A stretch of 13,986 nucleotides of DNA from assembly GCA_023259575.1 (NCBI GenBank), contig JALRHN010000042.1, positions 1 through 13,986 of the forward strand. The letters run 5' to 3'. This DNA comes from Candidatus Kapaibacterium sp. GTDB taxonomy: Bacteria; Bacteroidota; Ignavibacteria; Kapaibacteriales; UBA961. The notes under the pieces were generated by a model. That model did no database searches. It saw nothing but the letters and a program-made list of their open reading frames with translations, and had not been told where the DNA came from. Position numbers and translations under genes: made by a program. This document shows, in pieces, positions 7,544 through 13,986 of the stretch (position 1 is its first letter; every line of letters begins with the position of its first letter).

Positions 7544-9157
7544 TTATTTCAATTTGGCAATTTTAGAAGCTTCTGGAAATAGAAGCATAGCTTTATTTAT
7601 TTGTTTATCATCTTGATAAGCAATTGGAAAGAAGCCTGAATTTCCATATAATGATCTAGCAATTGTTGCTTTAATCATGCTTCTGATATATTCTTCATCT
7701 TTTTTATAATTCACATCATTCCACACGATTTCTTTTGATTCAGCTAGCTTTTTAAATGAATCCATTATTTCATCAGTTGTAGAAAATGATTTACGATACA
7801 TTTTGAAATCTTCTTTAAACTTATTTCGAAGTTGGGCACCATCACCACGTAAATAGCTATCTGTGAATTCCCAAAAAAGATTTTTCCTACGTATAGCAAC
7901 ACTTAATGGAGTAATAGTATCAGGTTTTACCACATAATCTGGTATGATTCCTCCACCTCCATATACAATTCTGCCACTTACGGTTTTAAATACTGGACGA
8001 AGCGAATCAACTTTTTTTCCTTTATCTGCAGAATGTTGAATATTGTCTCCTTCCTCAACATCCTCTCTCCCTTCGCCTTTATAGTATTTATCTTTATCAT
8101 TATATGGTCTTTGAATTAAACGTCCAGATGGAGTAAAATAACGTGATATAGTTAATCTGAATGCTGATCCATCAGACAAAGGATATTGTTGTTGAACTAG
8201 CCCCTTACCAAATGATGTCTCACCAACAATTAATCCACGATCTAAATCTTGAACTGCTCCAGAAACAATTTCACTTGCAGAGGCCGAACCTCCATTTACC
8301 ATAACGATAAGTGGAATATTTTCAAATTCTCCGCCATCACTGGAATAATAATCTTCATCTACTTCTGGCCTACGACCTTTAGTATACACTATTTTTTGTC
8401 CACCAGTTAAGAATTCATCTGCTAATTTAAAAGCTTGATCTAGATAGCCACCTGGATTATTTCTTAAATCCAATATGAGTTTTTTCATACCTTCTGCTTT
8501 AAGTTTTCTTGCGGCTTCTACAAATTCGGTATGTGTTGTAGCTGCAAATCGATTAATTGAAATCAATCCAATATCAGTTTTATCGATTATAAAACTTGCA
8601 TCTACAGTATAAATTGGAATCTTGTCTCGAACGATATCATAATCTATTAATTTAGTTTCGGGACCTCTTTTGACACTTATCTTTACATGAGTTCCTTTTG
8701 GGCCCCGTAATTTTTTGGGTACATCTTCTCTTGTTAAGCCTATTGCTAAGGTATCATCAATCTTAACAATTTTATCACCAGATTGAATTCCTAAAGCTTC
8801 ACTAGGGCCACCACTAATAGGAGTTACTATTGTAATAGTATCTTTTACAATATCAAACTCTACTCCAATTCCCTCGAAACTTCCCTGAAAATCTTCTGTT
8901 ACTTTTTTCATCTGAGAGGCTGGAATATATACCGAATGAGGATCTAATTCATTCAACATTCCCTTGATTGCGGCTTCTGTTAATTTTTGTGCATCTACAT
9001 TTTCTACATACATAGAATTAGCACGATTTAATACATCATTGAACTTTTTAACTTGTTCATATATATTATCACTTGATATTGCAGGTCTAGACAAAGAGCC
9101 TAAAAAAATACCTGCACCTACAGAAGCACCTATTAATAATGCTTTGGTAAATTTCAT
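7544..9157 (-). CDS. S41-family C-terminal processing protease (CtpA/CtpB type)
   Basis: Periplasmic serine protease that trims protein C-termini. The 537 residues comprise an N-terminal hydrophobic signal or anchor (about 6-22), an alpha-helical region, a PDZ domain (about 92-170, with GIGVEF and SGDKIVKID) and the S41 core. The catalytic Ser293 lies in GGSASASE, Lys318 in GETSFGKG and Gln322 follows. The 25-residue Ser-Lys spacing matches E. coli Prc and B. subtilis CtpB. LRNNPGGYLDQA at 231-242 and TPSGRLIQR at 342-350 are also typical of the family. A C-terminal extension of about 130 residues follows the core. It is first in the five-gene run; the lipoprotein or DUF3108 protein behind it are possible partners. 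A 176-nt gap separates it from the response regulator. Confidence 0.95.
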   Translation of the reverse strand: MKFTKALLIGASVGAGIFLGSLSRPAISSDNIYEQVKKFNDVLNRANSMYVENVDAQKLTEAAIKGMLNELDPHSVYIPASQMKKVTEDFQGSFEGIGVEFDIVKDTITIVTPISGGPSEALGIQSGDKIVKIDDTLAIGLTREDVPKKLRGPKGTHVKISVKRGPETKLIDYDIVRDKIPIYTVDASFIIDKTDIGLISINRFAATTHTEFVEAARKLKAEGMKKLILDLRNNPGGYLDQAFKLADEFLTGGQKIVYTKGRRPEVDEDYYSSDGGEFENIPLIVMVNGGSASASEIVSGAVQDLDRGLIVGETSFGKGLVQQQYPLSDGSAFRLTISRYFTPSGRLIQRPYNDKDKYYKGEGREDVEEGDNIQHSADKGKKVDSLRPVFKTVSGRIVYGGGGIIPDYVVKPDTITPLSVAIRRKNLFWEFTDSYLRGDGAQLRNKFKEDFKMYRKSFSTTDEIMDSFKKLAESKEIVWNDVNYKKDEEYIRSMIKATIARSLYGNSGFFPIAYQDDKQINKAMLLFPEASKIAKLK

Positions 9158-9191
9158 ATGGTATGCTTAATAAAAGGGGATAAGTATTATG

Positions 9192-9199
9192 CAAATTTA
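9192..9199 (-). promoter_or_regulatory. Possible -7 box (TAAATTTG) for the protease-led operon
   Basis: TAAATTTG on the minus strand matches TAnnTTTG and ends 34 nt before the protease ATG. The base triplet about 20 nt upstream is CTG rather than TTG, so the -33 element is imperfect. The 9158-9333 gap is otherwise very AT-rich and holds no coding sequence that I can support. Confidence 0.38.
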
Positions 9200-9333
9200 C
9201 GCCATAATACTATATGTTCAGCTATATGAACTATCTAATATTAAAAAGTATATGACAGTTCAAGCTAAATACTAAGTAATTGTTCGCTATGACGTAGATA
9301 ATTTATTGCATAGTGTAATAAACTATCAAAAAG

Positions 9334-10038
9334 TCATAATCCTGTTTCTTTAAATCGATAGCCAACCCCTTTAACTGTTTCGATTAATGCACCGTATTTT
9401 CCTAATTTTTCCCTGATTTTAGAAACGTGAACATCTACAGTTCTATCAACAACATATACACTTTCTCCCCATATCCTACGCAATAACATTTCTCTTGGAA
9501 ACACTTTCCCTCTATTTGAAGCCAAAAATGCTAATAATTCAAATTCCTTTTTTGGAAAGAAACTTTCATCATTATCTATTTTAACTGTATAATTTTGACG
9601 ATTAATTTCTAAGGTGTCAATTCTTAAAATCTCTGGCGCTGCAATTGTTTCTGTTCGAATTTTTTCTGCCGACCTACGTAAAATAGTCTTTATTCTTGCT
9701 ACTAAAACTCTGGGGCTTACTGGTTTTTGTATATAATCATCTGCGCCTAATTCTAAACCAAGTATTTGATCTATTTCACCTGTTTTAGCTGTTAAAAATA
9801 TTATTGAAGCTGCAGCAGTTGCTGGAATCTGACGTAATAATCGGCATATTTCAAAACCATCATAACCTGGCATCATAATATCTAAAATTACCAAATCAGG
9901 TTTTTGTTCGGCTGCCAAAGACAATGCAGTTTCACCATCTGTAGCTGTAAATACGTTATAACCTTCTTTTCGAAGATTATAACTTATTAAGTCTACAATA
10001 TCCTGTTCATCATCTACTACCAGAATGCGCTTATTCAT
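9334..10038 (-). CDS. OmpR/PhoB-family DNA-binding response regulator
   Basis: Two-component output regulator of 234 residues. The receiver domain (1-118) has the acidic pair Asp9/Asp10, phospho-acceptor Asp53 in LDIMMPG, switch Thr83 in FLTAK, and Lys105 in IQKP. The winged-helix DNA-binding domain (about 137-231) has FPKKEFELLAFLASNRGKVF and the wing and recognition region RTVDVHVSKIREKLG, ending in KGVGYRF. The layout resembles PhoB-like regulators of Bacteroidota, but phosphate control is not shown. No histidine kinase lies next to it, so it is an orphan here. It lies 114 nt downstream of mraY and 176 nt upstream of the protease operon, with promoter-like boxes in both gaps, so it is probably its own unit. 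Confidence 0.94.
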   Translation of the reverse strand: MNKRILVVDDEQDIVDLISYNLRKEGYNVFTATDGETALSLAAEQKPDLVILDIMMPGYDGFEICRLLRQIPATAAASIIFLTAKTGEIDQILGLELGADDYIQKPVSPRVLVARIKTILRRSAEKIRTETIAAPEILRIDTLEINRQNYTVKIDNDESFFPKKEFELLAFLASNRGKVFPREMLLRRIWGESVYVVDRTVDVHVSKIREKLGKYGALIETVKGVGYRFKETGL

Positions 10039-10078
10039 AGTTTTCTCTTTTCAGACATATTGTGAATCAATAGCTATG

Positions 10079-10086
10079 CAAAAGTA
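10079..10086 (-). promoter_or_regulatory. Possible -7 box (TACTTTTG) for the response regulator
   Basis: TACTTTTG on the minus strand matches TAnnTTTG and ends 40 nt before the regulator ATG. A competing reading is a sigma-70 promoter: a perfect TATAAT lies at 10096-10091, with TTTGAT 16 nt upstream. Only one of the two is likely to be used. Confidence 0.36.
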
Positions 10087-10095
10087 AAGCATTAT

Positions 10096-10106
10096 AGTAT
10101 GATACT
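10096..10106. repeat. Palindrome AGTATGATACT upstream of the response regulator
   Basis: An 11-bp perfect palindrome (5-bp arms around a central base) overlaps the 5' side of the TATAAT and sits about 10 nt upstream of the TACTTTTG box. That is a place where an operator could act. It might be an autoregulatory site or chance. Confidence 0.4.
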
Positions 10107-10152
10107 GTTGTAATCAAATCGTAACATATAAATACAGAACTATACTTCCTGA

Positions 10153-11283
10153 TTATCTTACCTTGAATGTTGCCATTGTAATAATTGCAAGCAAAATTGC
10201 TATGATATAAAATCGAGTTACAATTTTAGATTCATGAAGTCCTGATTTTTCATAATGATGATGCAATGGAGACATCTTCAAAAGCCTTATTCCTTCTCCA
10301 GTTTTCTTTTTTGTATACTTAAAATATCCAACCTGTATAATCACAGATAATGTTTCCGCAAAAAAGATTCCTCCTAAAATTGGCAAGAGAAATTCTTTCT
10401 TTATTAAAATACATAAACCTCCTAAGGCTCCTCCCAAAGCTAAAGACCCCGTATCTCCCATAAAAACTTGAGCTGGATGAGAATTAAACCAAAGAAATCC
10501 TAAAGATGAGCCAACAAGTGCTGCGCAATATATAGTTAACTCATCTGCGCCTCGTAAATGGACAATATTTAAATATTGAGCAAACACTGCATTTCCGCTT
10601 ACATAACAAATTACAGCCAATGCAAAGGCAGCAATTCCAACAGTTCCTATTGCCAATCCATCTAAGCCATCTGTTAGATTAACTGCATTAGATGTTGCGG
10701 TAAGTATAAATATCACTGCAGGTATATAAAAAATACCAAAGTCAAAATGAATATTTTTGGCAAATGGCACGGTTGTCATTGTATGTACTTCTTGAAAAGA
10801 AGTAGAAAACCATTCTGGATACCAGAAGATTGTTCCACCCACAATACAGCCTATTAATACTTGTCCAACTATCTTATATCTTCCAATTAACCCCTTTTTC
10901 ATTTTCTTGATTACTTTTAGATAATCATCTAAAAAACCTACTGCGCCTAGTCCAATTGTAATTAATACAATTAAGAGCACATATGTATTTTGAATATTTG
11001 CCCATAATAGTGTTGGTATTAATACTGCTGCAAGTACAATCAAACCTCCCATTGTAGGAGTGCCTGCCTTTAAAGAATGATTACCCGTTGCCTGTAATTC
11101 TTGTTTTGCTTGCTCACCAATTTGTTTTTTCTTTAAGAGTTTTATGATTATCGGGCCAATAATAAATGAAATCAATAAAGCTGTTATTGTTGATGCAGCA
11201 GCACGAAATGTTACATATTGAAATACTCCGAAACCGGGCAAATCAAATGCGGTTCTTAACCATGCAGTAAAGAAATAGAGCAT
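10153..11283 (-). CDS. mraY: Phospho-N-acetylmuramoyl-pentapeptide-transferase
   Basis: Inner-membrane enzyme that moves phospho-MurNAc-pentapeptide from UDP to undecaprenyl phosphate, making lipid I. The 376 residues contain about ten membrane segments. The catalytic or Mg-binding Asp119/Asp120 are in DDYLK, NAVNLTDGLDGLA is at 199-211, Asp277 is in FMGDTGSLALGG, and the histidine motif PLHHHYEKSG is at 339-348. TPTMGG at 75-80 and the insert around YLNIVHLRGADEL resemble the Bacteroidota/Chlorobiota form. AAAGG lies 6 nt before the ATG, a good ribosome binding site. murF is 27 nt upstream, and the two act on consecutive steps. The genes that often follow (murD, ftsW, murG) are absent. Confidence 0.97.
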   Translation of the reverse strand: MLYFFTAWLRTAFDLPGFGVFQYVTFRAAASTITALLISFIIGPIIIKLLKKKQIGEQAKQELQATGNHSLKAGTPTMGGLIVLAAVLIPTLLWANIQNTYVLLIVLITIGLGAVGFLDDYLKVIKKMKKGLIGRYKIVGQVLIGCIVGGTIFWYPEWFSTSFQEVHTMTTVPFAKNIHFDFGIFYIPAVIFILTATSNAVNLTDGLDGLAIGTVGIAAFALAVICYVSGNAVFAQYLNIVHLRGADELTIYCAALVGSSLGFLWFNSHPAQVFMGDTGSLALGGALGGLCILIKKEFLLPILGGIFFAETLSVIIQVGYFKYTKKKTGEGIRLLKMSPLHHHYEKSGLHESKIVTRFYIIAILLAIITMATFKVR

Positions 11284-11289
11284 AGAATA

Positions 11290-11294
11290 CCTTT
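11290..11294 (-). promoter_or_regulatory. Shine-Dalgarno of mraY
   Basis: AAAGG on the minus strand lies 6 nt before the mraY ATG, inside the 27-nt murF-mraY gap. With the tig site it shows that at least some genes here use SD-led initiation, although many starts in the window lack one. Confidence 0.6.
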
Positions 11295-11310
11295 TCCTTT
11301 GTTAATTTTT

Positions 11311-12738
11311 CTATGTTGAATGTATCAATGAATTTTTCCACGCAATAAGTACATTTTCAAGTTGTATACCGCGTGATCCTTTTATAAGAACTATATCTCC
11401 TTTCTTTGCTTCTTTTTTGATGATATCTGTACATATATCTAATGTTTCGGCATATATCAAACGTGGTTCTTGAGCTTCAACATAAGTATATGCTTTATGC
11501 ATTTCTTGTCCGGTAATAATGCACATATCACTTGATACAATTGCTAATTCAAGAATTTTTATATGTTCTTGAAGTGATGAATTTCCCAGTTCACGCATAT
11601 CTCCTAATACAGCTATTTTTTTTCCTTGTACTGTAAAACCCGCAAGCGTTTCTAAAGCTATACTCATAGATGCAGGATTTGCATTATAAGAATCATTCAA
11701 TACTTGAACATGATCAATCTCTTGCATTGCCATTCTGCCATATCCATGATATTCTGGTGGGGTATAATCACCTAATGCATCAACTATTTCATGAAGATTC
11801 ATCCCACATGCATATGCAAGTGCAGATGATGCAATTGCCGTCATTACTCCTACTTTTCCTGGCATATTAATTAATGTCTTACACTGATTTTGATTATGTG
11901 TTATAGCAGCATTTACTCTTAAACTAATTATAGCATATCCATTAGATTGTATCTGCCAAGTACAAGATAAATCAGAATGTAAAGAATACATCGAATATGT
12001 AAGTGATTTTTTATCACCTATATATTTCTGTAATCTTTCATCATCAATATTTATCAATTTAATGCAAGATTGTCTGTCTAGATGTCTAAACAAAGCAGTT
12101 TCTTCTTTCTCTACACCATCTAAATCTATCAGTTTTTCTAGATGCTCTTTTCCAATATTGGTAATTAAACCATGTGTTGGTAATACAATTTCAGACAAAG
12201 CCTCTATTTCCCCCGGTTCATTTGTTCCTATTTCTATTACAGCTGCTTGATATGTATCATCTAATTGTAATAACATTAATGGCACGCCAATCTGATTATT
12301 ATAATTAGCATATGTTTTTAATGTTCTATATTTTTTACTTAGTATAAAGGCGGTACAATCTTTGGTAGAAGTTTTTCCGGCAGCGCCTGCTATAGCAATG
12401 ATATGAATATCATATCTTTTTCTATGAAATTGAGCTAGTTTTCCTAAGGCATGCAAAGTGTTATCCACAATAATATGTGGAAAATCCAAAAGTTCTGTGG
12501 AAAACTGATGTGAACCTTGTCTATCAACAATAACTCCGCTTGCACCTAATTCTTTAGCTTTAGAAATAAATGTATGTCCATCGAAGTGTTCTCCTCTTAT
12601 CGCTATATATATATTTCCATGTTGTAAAGTACGTGTATCAGCCGATATTCCGACACAATCAGAAGGTATTCTAAAATTGGTAAAATCCCCTAGAATATAG
12701 AGAAGTTCTTCTGTAGTAAAATGTGCTAAATTTTTCAT
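11311..12738 (-). CDS. murF: UDP-N-acetylmuramoyl-tripeptide--D-alanyl-D-alanine ligase
   Basis: Cytoplasmic Mur ligase adding D-Ala-D-Ala to UDP-MurNAc-tripeptide, which completes the pentapeptide used by MraY. The 475 residues show the N-terminal substrate domain (SADTRTLQHGNIYIAIRGE at about 32-50), the ATP P-loop GAAGKTSTKD at 118-127, EIGTNEPGEI at 169-178, TNIGKEHLE at 193-201, the linker and C-domain motif NDSYNANP at 348-355, LGDMREL at 378-384, and GSRG at 454-457. The first P-loop position after Gly is Ala rather than the more common Ser. Length is normal. It is transcribed into mraY; murE, which often precedes it, is replaced by a YihY-family gene 76 nt upstream. Confidence 0.96.
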   Translation of the reverse strand: MKNLAHFTTEELLYILGDFTNFRIPSDCVGISADTRTLQHGNIYIAIRGEHFDGHTFISKAKELGASGVIVDRQGSHQFSTELLDFPHIIVDNTLHALGKLAQFHRKRYDIHIIAIAGAAGKTSTKDCTAFILSKKYRTLKTYANYNNQIGVPLMLLQLDDTYQAAVIEIGTNEPGEIEALSEIVLPTHGLITNIGKEHLEKLIDLDGVEKEETALFRHLDRQSCIKLINIDDERLQKYIGDKKSLTYSMYSLHSDLSCTWQIQSNGYAIISLRVNAAITHNQNQCKTLINMPGKVGVMTAIASSALAYACGMNLHEIVDALGDYTPPEYHGYGRMAMQEIDHVQVLNDSYNANPASMSIALETLAGFTVQGKKIAVLGDMRELGNSSLQEHIKILELAIVSSDMCIITGQEMHKAYTYVEAQEPRLIYAETLDICTDIIKKEAKKGDIVLIKGSRGIQLENVLIAWKNSLIHST

Positions 12739-12760
12739 GCTTTACTGGGCGAGTTAATTA

Positions 12761-12780
12761 AAGTATATGCTGCTATACTT
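12761..12780. repeat. Inverted repeat AAGTATA-6-TATACTT in the murF leader
   Basis: A perfect 7-bp inverted repeat with a 6-nt loop lies between the YihY-family gene and murF. There is no U-tract, so it is a poor terminator. It begins 5 nt downstream of a TAATTTTG box, so it could form a hairpin at the very 5' end of a murF mRNA or act as an operator. Confidence 0.5.
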
Positions 12781-12785
12781 ATTAA

Positions 12786-12793
12786 CAAAATTA
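12786..12793 (-). promoter_or_regulatory. Possible -7 box (TAATTTTG) for murF-mraY
   Basis: TAATTTTG on the minus strand matches TAnnTTTG, 47 nt before the murF ATG, within the gap after the YihY-family gene. No TTG is found at the expected -33 distance. Confidence 0.35.
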
Positions 12794-12814
12794 GAAAAAA
12801 TACTTTTATATGAT

Positions 12815-13470
12815 TTATGTGGCAGTTCTTTTGGCAATTTCGGCAGATAATAAAGTTATTACAGCTGTATAATACAACCAAATTGCAGGTATTACCAATG
12901 CAGCATATGTTCCGTAAAATATACCTAAAGAAGTAGTATAATTGATATACCAGCTAAAAGCTAATCGCGCTAATTCCCATAAAAACCAAGCAATTAAAGT
13001 AGAATTTCTGATAATAGATTTTGATTGTTTTATGGGTGGTAAAGTTATATAAATAAACAGGAATAAAAGTGGTGGCGATATAAAAGCAGTTAATTTTACA
13101 AATATGCCAGAGAATAAAAGCGAGTCTGGTATATAAGGAAATAAAAAACCTTCTAAGGCAGAAGAAAAAGGGTGTAAAAAAGTACTTGCAATAACAAGCA
13201 TGATAAAGAGAATAGTGCGTATTAGATCTTTAATTTTTACATGAATAAATGATTGATCAGGGCCAATTCCAAATACTGCTTGCATACCACTTCTAAAAGA
13301 AGATAATAATGCGGAAGCTGTCCACAACAAAGCAGGAATACCTATCCATCCTGCATTATTACTAATCATAAATAATGATTCAATTTCTTGTACAACTAAG
13401 GTTGCTATATTAGAACCACTATGTCCTGCAGGAAGAAATGTTGATAAAAAAATGTTAAGCGAGGGTAAAA
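12815..13470 (-). CDS. YihY/BrkB-family membrane protein (5' end lost at junction)
   Basis: Multi-pass inner-membrane protein of the YihY/virulence-factor BrkB family, whose function is unsettled. The C-terminal 184 residues follow the Met at 13369, but the frame stays open upstream to 13486. The added residues (FLPSLNIFLSTFLPAG and an amphipathic stretch) look like normal family sequence, so Met 13369 is not the true start. Seen: the WTASALLSSFRSGMQAVFG segment typical of the family, four to five hydrophobic helices, and a short basic C-terminus. About 218 residues are present against roughly 280-300 usually, so the first helix region is missing. The loss coincides with the composition break, so I regard it as an assembly artefact, not a real truncation. 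murF starts 76 nt downstream. Confidence 0.82.
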
Positions 13471-13487
13471 AAGTAGAACCAGAAGAT
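13466..13487. other. Chimeric junction: AT-rich chromosome to GC-richer foreign DNA
   Basis: Two unrelated minus-strand genes are both cut here. The YihY-family frame is open from the left and hits a stop at 13487-13489. The gltK frame is good from the right through WFYF at 13481-13470, then reads four unrelated codons to a stop at 13457-13455. By hand count, G+C is 41/120 at 13321-13440 and 65/120 at 13501-13620. No inverted repeats or integrase are seen. Confidence 0.85.
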
Positions 13488-13700
13488 CACCAGGATCAAG
13501 GGGATTGAACGCATCAGGTTGACATATCCGGCTGCGATCATGGCCAAAGGCTTGATGCTCGACAAACGCGCCAAGGCCAGCAAAGTGCCAAAAAAGATGC
13601 CACCCAGACACGCAACAACGGTCAATTGCACCGTATATTTCAGACCCTGCATCAAGTAGGGCAGCGAGGTAGTAATTGCGCTGAAGTCAAAGTCGTTCAT
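13470..13700 (-). CDS. gltK: Glutamate/aspartate ABC transporter permease GltK (N-terminal fragment)
   Basis: Inner-membrane permease of the GltIJKL amino-acid importer (PAAT family). About 77 native residues remain, beginning MNDFDFSAITTSLPYLMQGL, close to E. coli GltK. The first helix covers about 22-45, LARLSS is at 43-48, and YVNLMRSIPLILVIFWFYF is at 59-77. The family continues for about 150 more residues, including the EAA loop, but here the frame turns into FTLA and a stop at the composition break. The start ATG overlaps the gltJ stop by 1 nt (TAATG), the usual tight gltJ-gltK joint. G+C near 54% and the sequence type suggest a betaproteobacterium such as a freshwater Burkholderiales; this is inference. 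Confidence 0.9.
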
Positions 13701-13986
13701 TATTTACCCCCCGTGATGTAACCGGGCACCGCAGTGCGACGCTCAATCAAAGCCATGATACGGTTAACCGTCATCGCGACAATCACGTACAAGACCGTGG
13801 CAGCGATGTACGCTTCGAAGAAAGCGAAAGTGACCTCACCCATTTCCTTGGTCCTGAATGTGAGTTCAGTCAGACCGATCGTCAAGGCCACTGAGGTGTT
13901 TTTGATCAGGTTCATGGCCTCGGAGGTCATCGGCGGAATGATGATGCGATAGGCCATGGGCAACAACACGAAGCGGTAGGTTTGCC
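13700..13986 (-). CDS. gltJ: Glutamate/aspartate ABC transporter permease GltJ (C-terminal part)
   Basis: Partner permease of GltK. The frame is open to the right edge, so the real start is outside; the apparent GTG start at 13969 is internal. The visible 95 residues run from QTYRFVLLPMAYRIIIPPMTSE, the end of the EAA loop that contacts the ATPase GltL, through KNTSVALTIGLTELTFRTKE and a last membrane helix, to ALIERRTAVPGYITGGK. The VLLP, PPMTSE, TIGL and final P-G-GGK elements match E. coli GltJ closely. It belongs to the GC-richer segment and not to the organism of positions 1-13,465. Confidence 0.92.
   Translation of the reverse strand, partial: QTYRFVLLPMAYRIIIPPMTSEAMNLIKNTSVALTIGLTELTFRTKEMGEVTFAFFEAYIAATVLYVIVAMTVNRIMALIERRTAVPGYITGGK

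Noticed and set aside
9216..9231. GTTCA/TGAAC inverted repeat in the response regulator-protease gap
   Set aside because: Arms of 5 bp in AT-rich DNA are expected by chance; nothing around it adds support.
13405..13611. Small minus-strand frame crossing the composition junction
   Set aside because: Out of frame with both gltK and the YihY-family gene, and made from two unrelated DNAs.
13455..13700. gltK as a complete 81-residue small membrane protein
   Set aside because: The last four codons come from the other side of the junction; the family is about three times longer.
13490..13986. Horizontal transfer of a glutamate importer into the AT-rich genome
   Set aside because: Both genes at the boundary are cut mid-domain and no mobile element or att-like repeat is seen; misassembly is simpler.
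1..13986. CRISPR array, transposon ends, toxin-antitoxin or phage defence genes
   Set aside because: No regularly spaced repeats, transposase, or defence-type domains were found in any frame with real coding support.

Overview
Most of this window (about 1-13,465) is AT-rich bacterial chromosome, about one third G+C by spot count. It is compact and almost all genes lie on the minus strand. The genes suggest the Bacteroidota/Chlorobiota side of the FCB group, perhaps an uncultivated aquatic lineage. Clues are the MraY sequence type, a DUF3108 protein, a lipoprotein joining VWA and OmpA domains, and TAnnTTTG promoter-like boxes before four transcription units. That placement is inference. The last ~515 bases are near 54% G+C and carry pieces of a proteobacterial-type glutamate/aspartate ABC permease operon. 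They are most likely foreign DNA joined by misassembly.

Layout, left to right: (1) Protein quality control, minus strand: tRNA-Leu(UAG), trigger factor (tig), then clpP, which runs off the left edge. This is the classic tig-clpP order. (2) One plus-strand gene, an HpnE-like FAD oxidoreductase of squalene/hopanoid or carotenoid metabolism, tail-to-tail with the next unit. (3) A tightly packed five-gene minus-strand run from 9157 to 3627: S41 C-terminal processing protease, DUF3108 periplasmic protein, VWA-OmpA lipoprotein, atypical SDR, ABC-2 type permease. Joints are 18 nt, 1-nt overlap, 16 nt and 1-nt overlap, so it is probably one operon. (4) An orphan OmpR/PhoB-type response regulator. (5) murF then mraY, an isolated fragment of the division/cell-wall (dcw) cluster. 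(6) A YihY/BrkB-family membrane protein whose N-terminal part is missing at the composition break near 13,470. (7) gltK (3' end cut at the same break) and the 3' part of gltJ, running off the right edge.

The native genes cover protein folding and turnover, envelope maintenance and peptidoglycan precursor synthesis. I saw no CRISPR array, transposase, toxin-antitoxin pair or phage gene, and no gene-free stretch over 300 bases. The points most worth checking are the junction at ~13,470, the SDR without the usual Tyr-x-x-x-Lys site, the make-up of the five-gene envelope operon, and the recurring promoter box.
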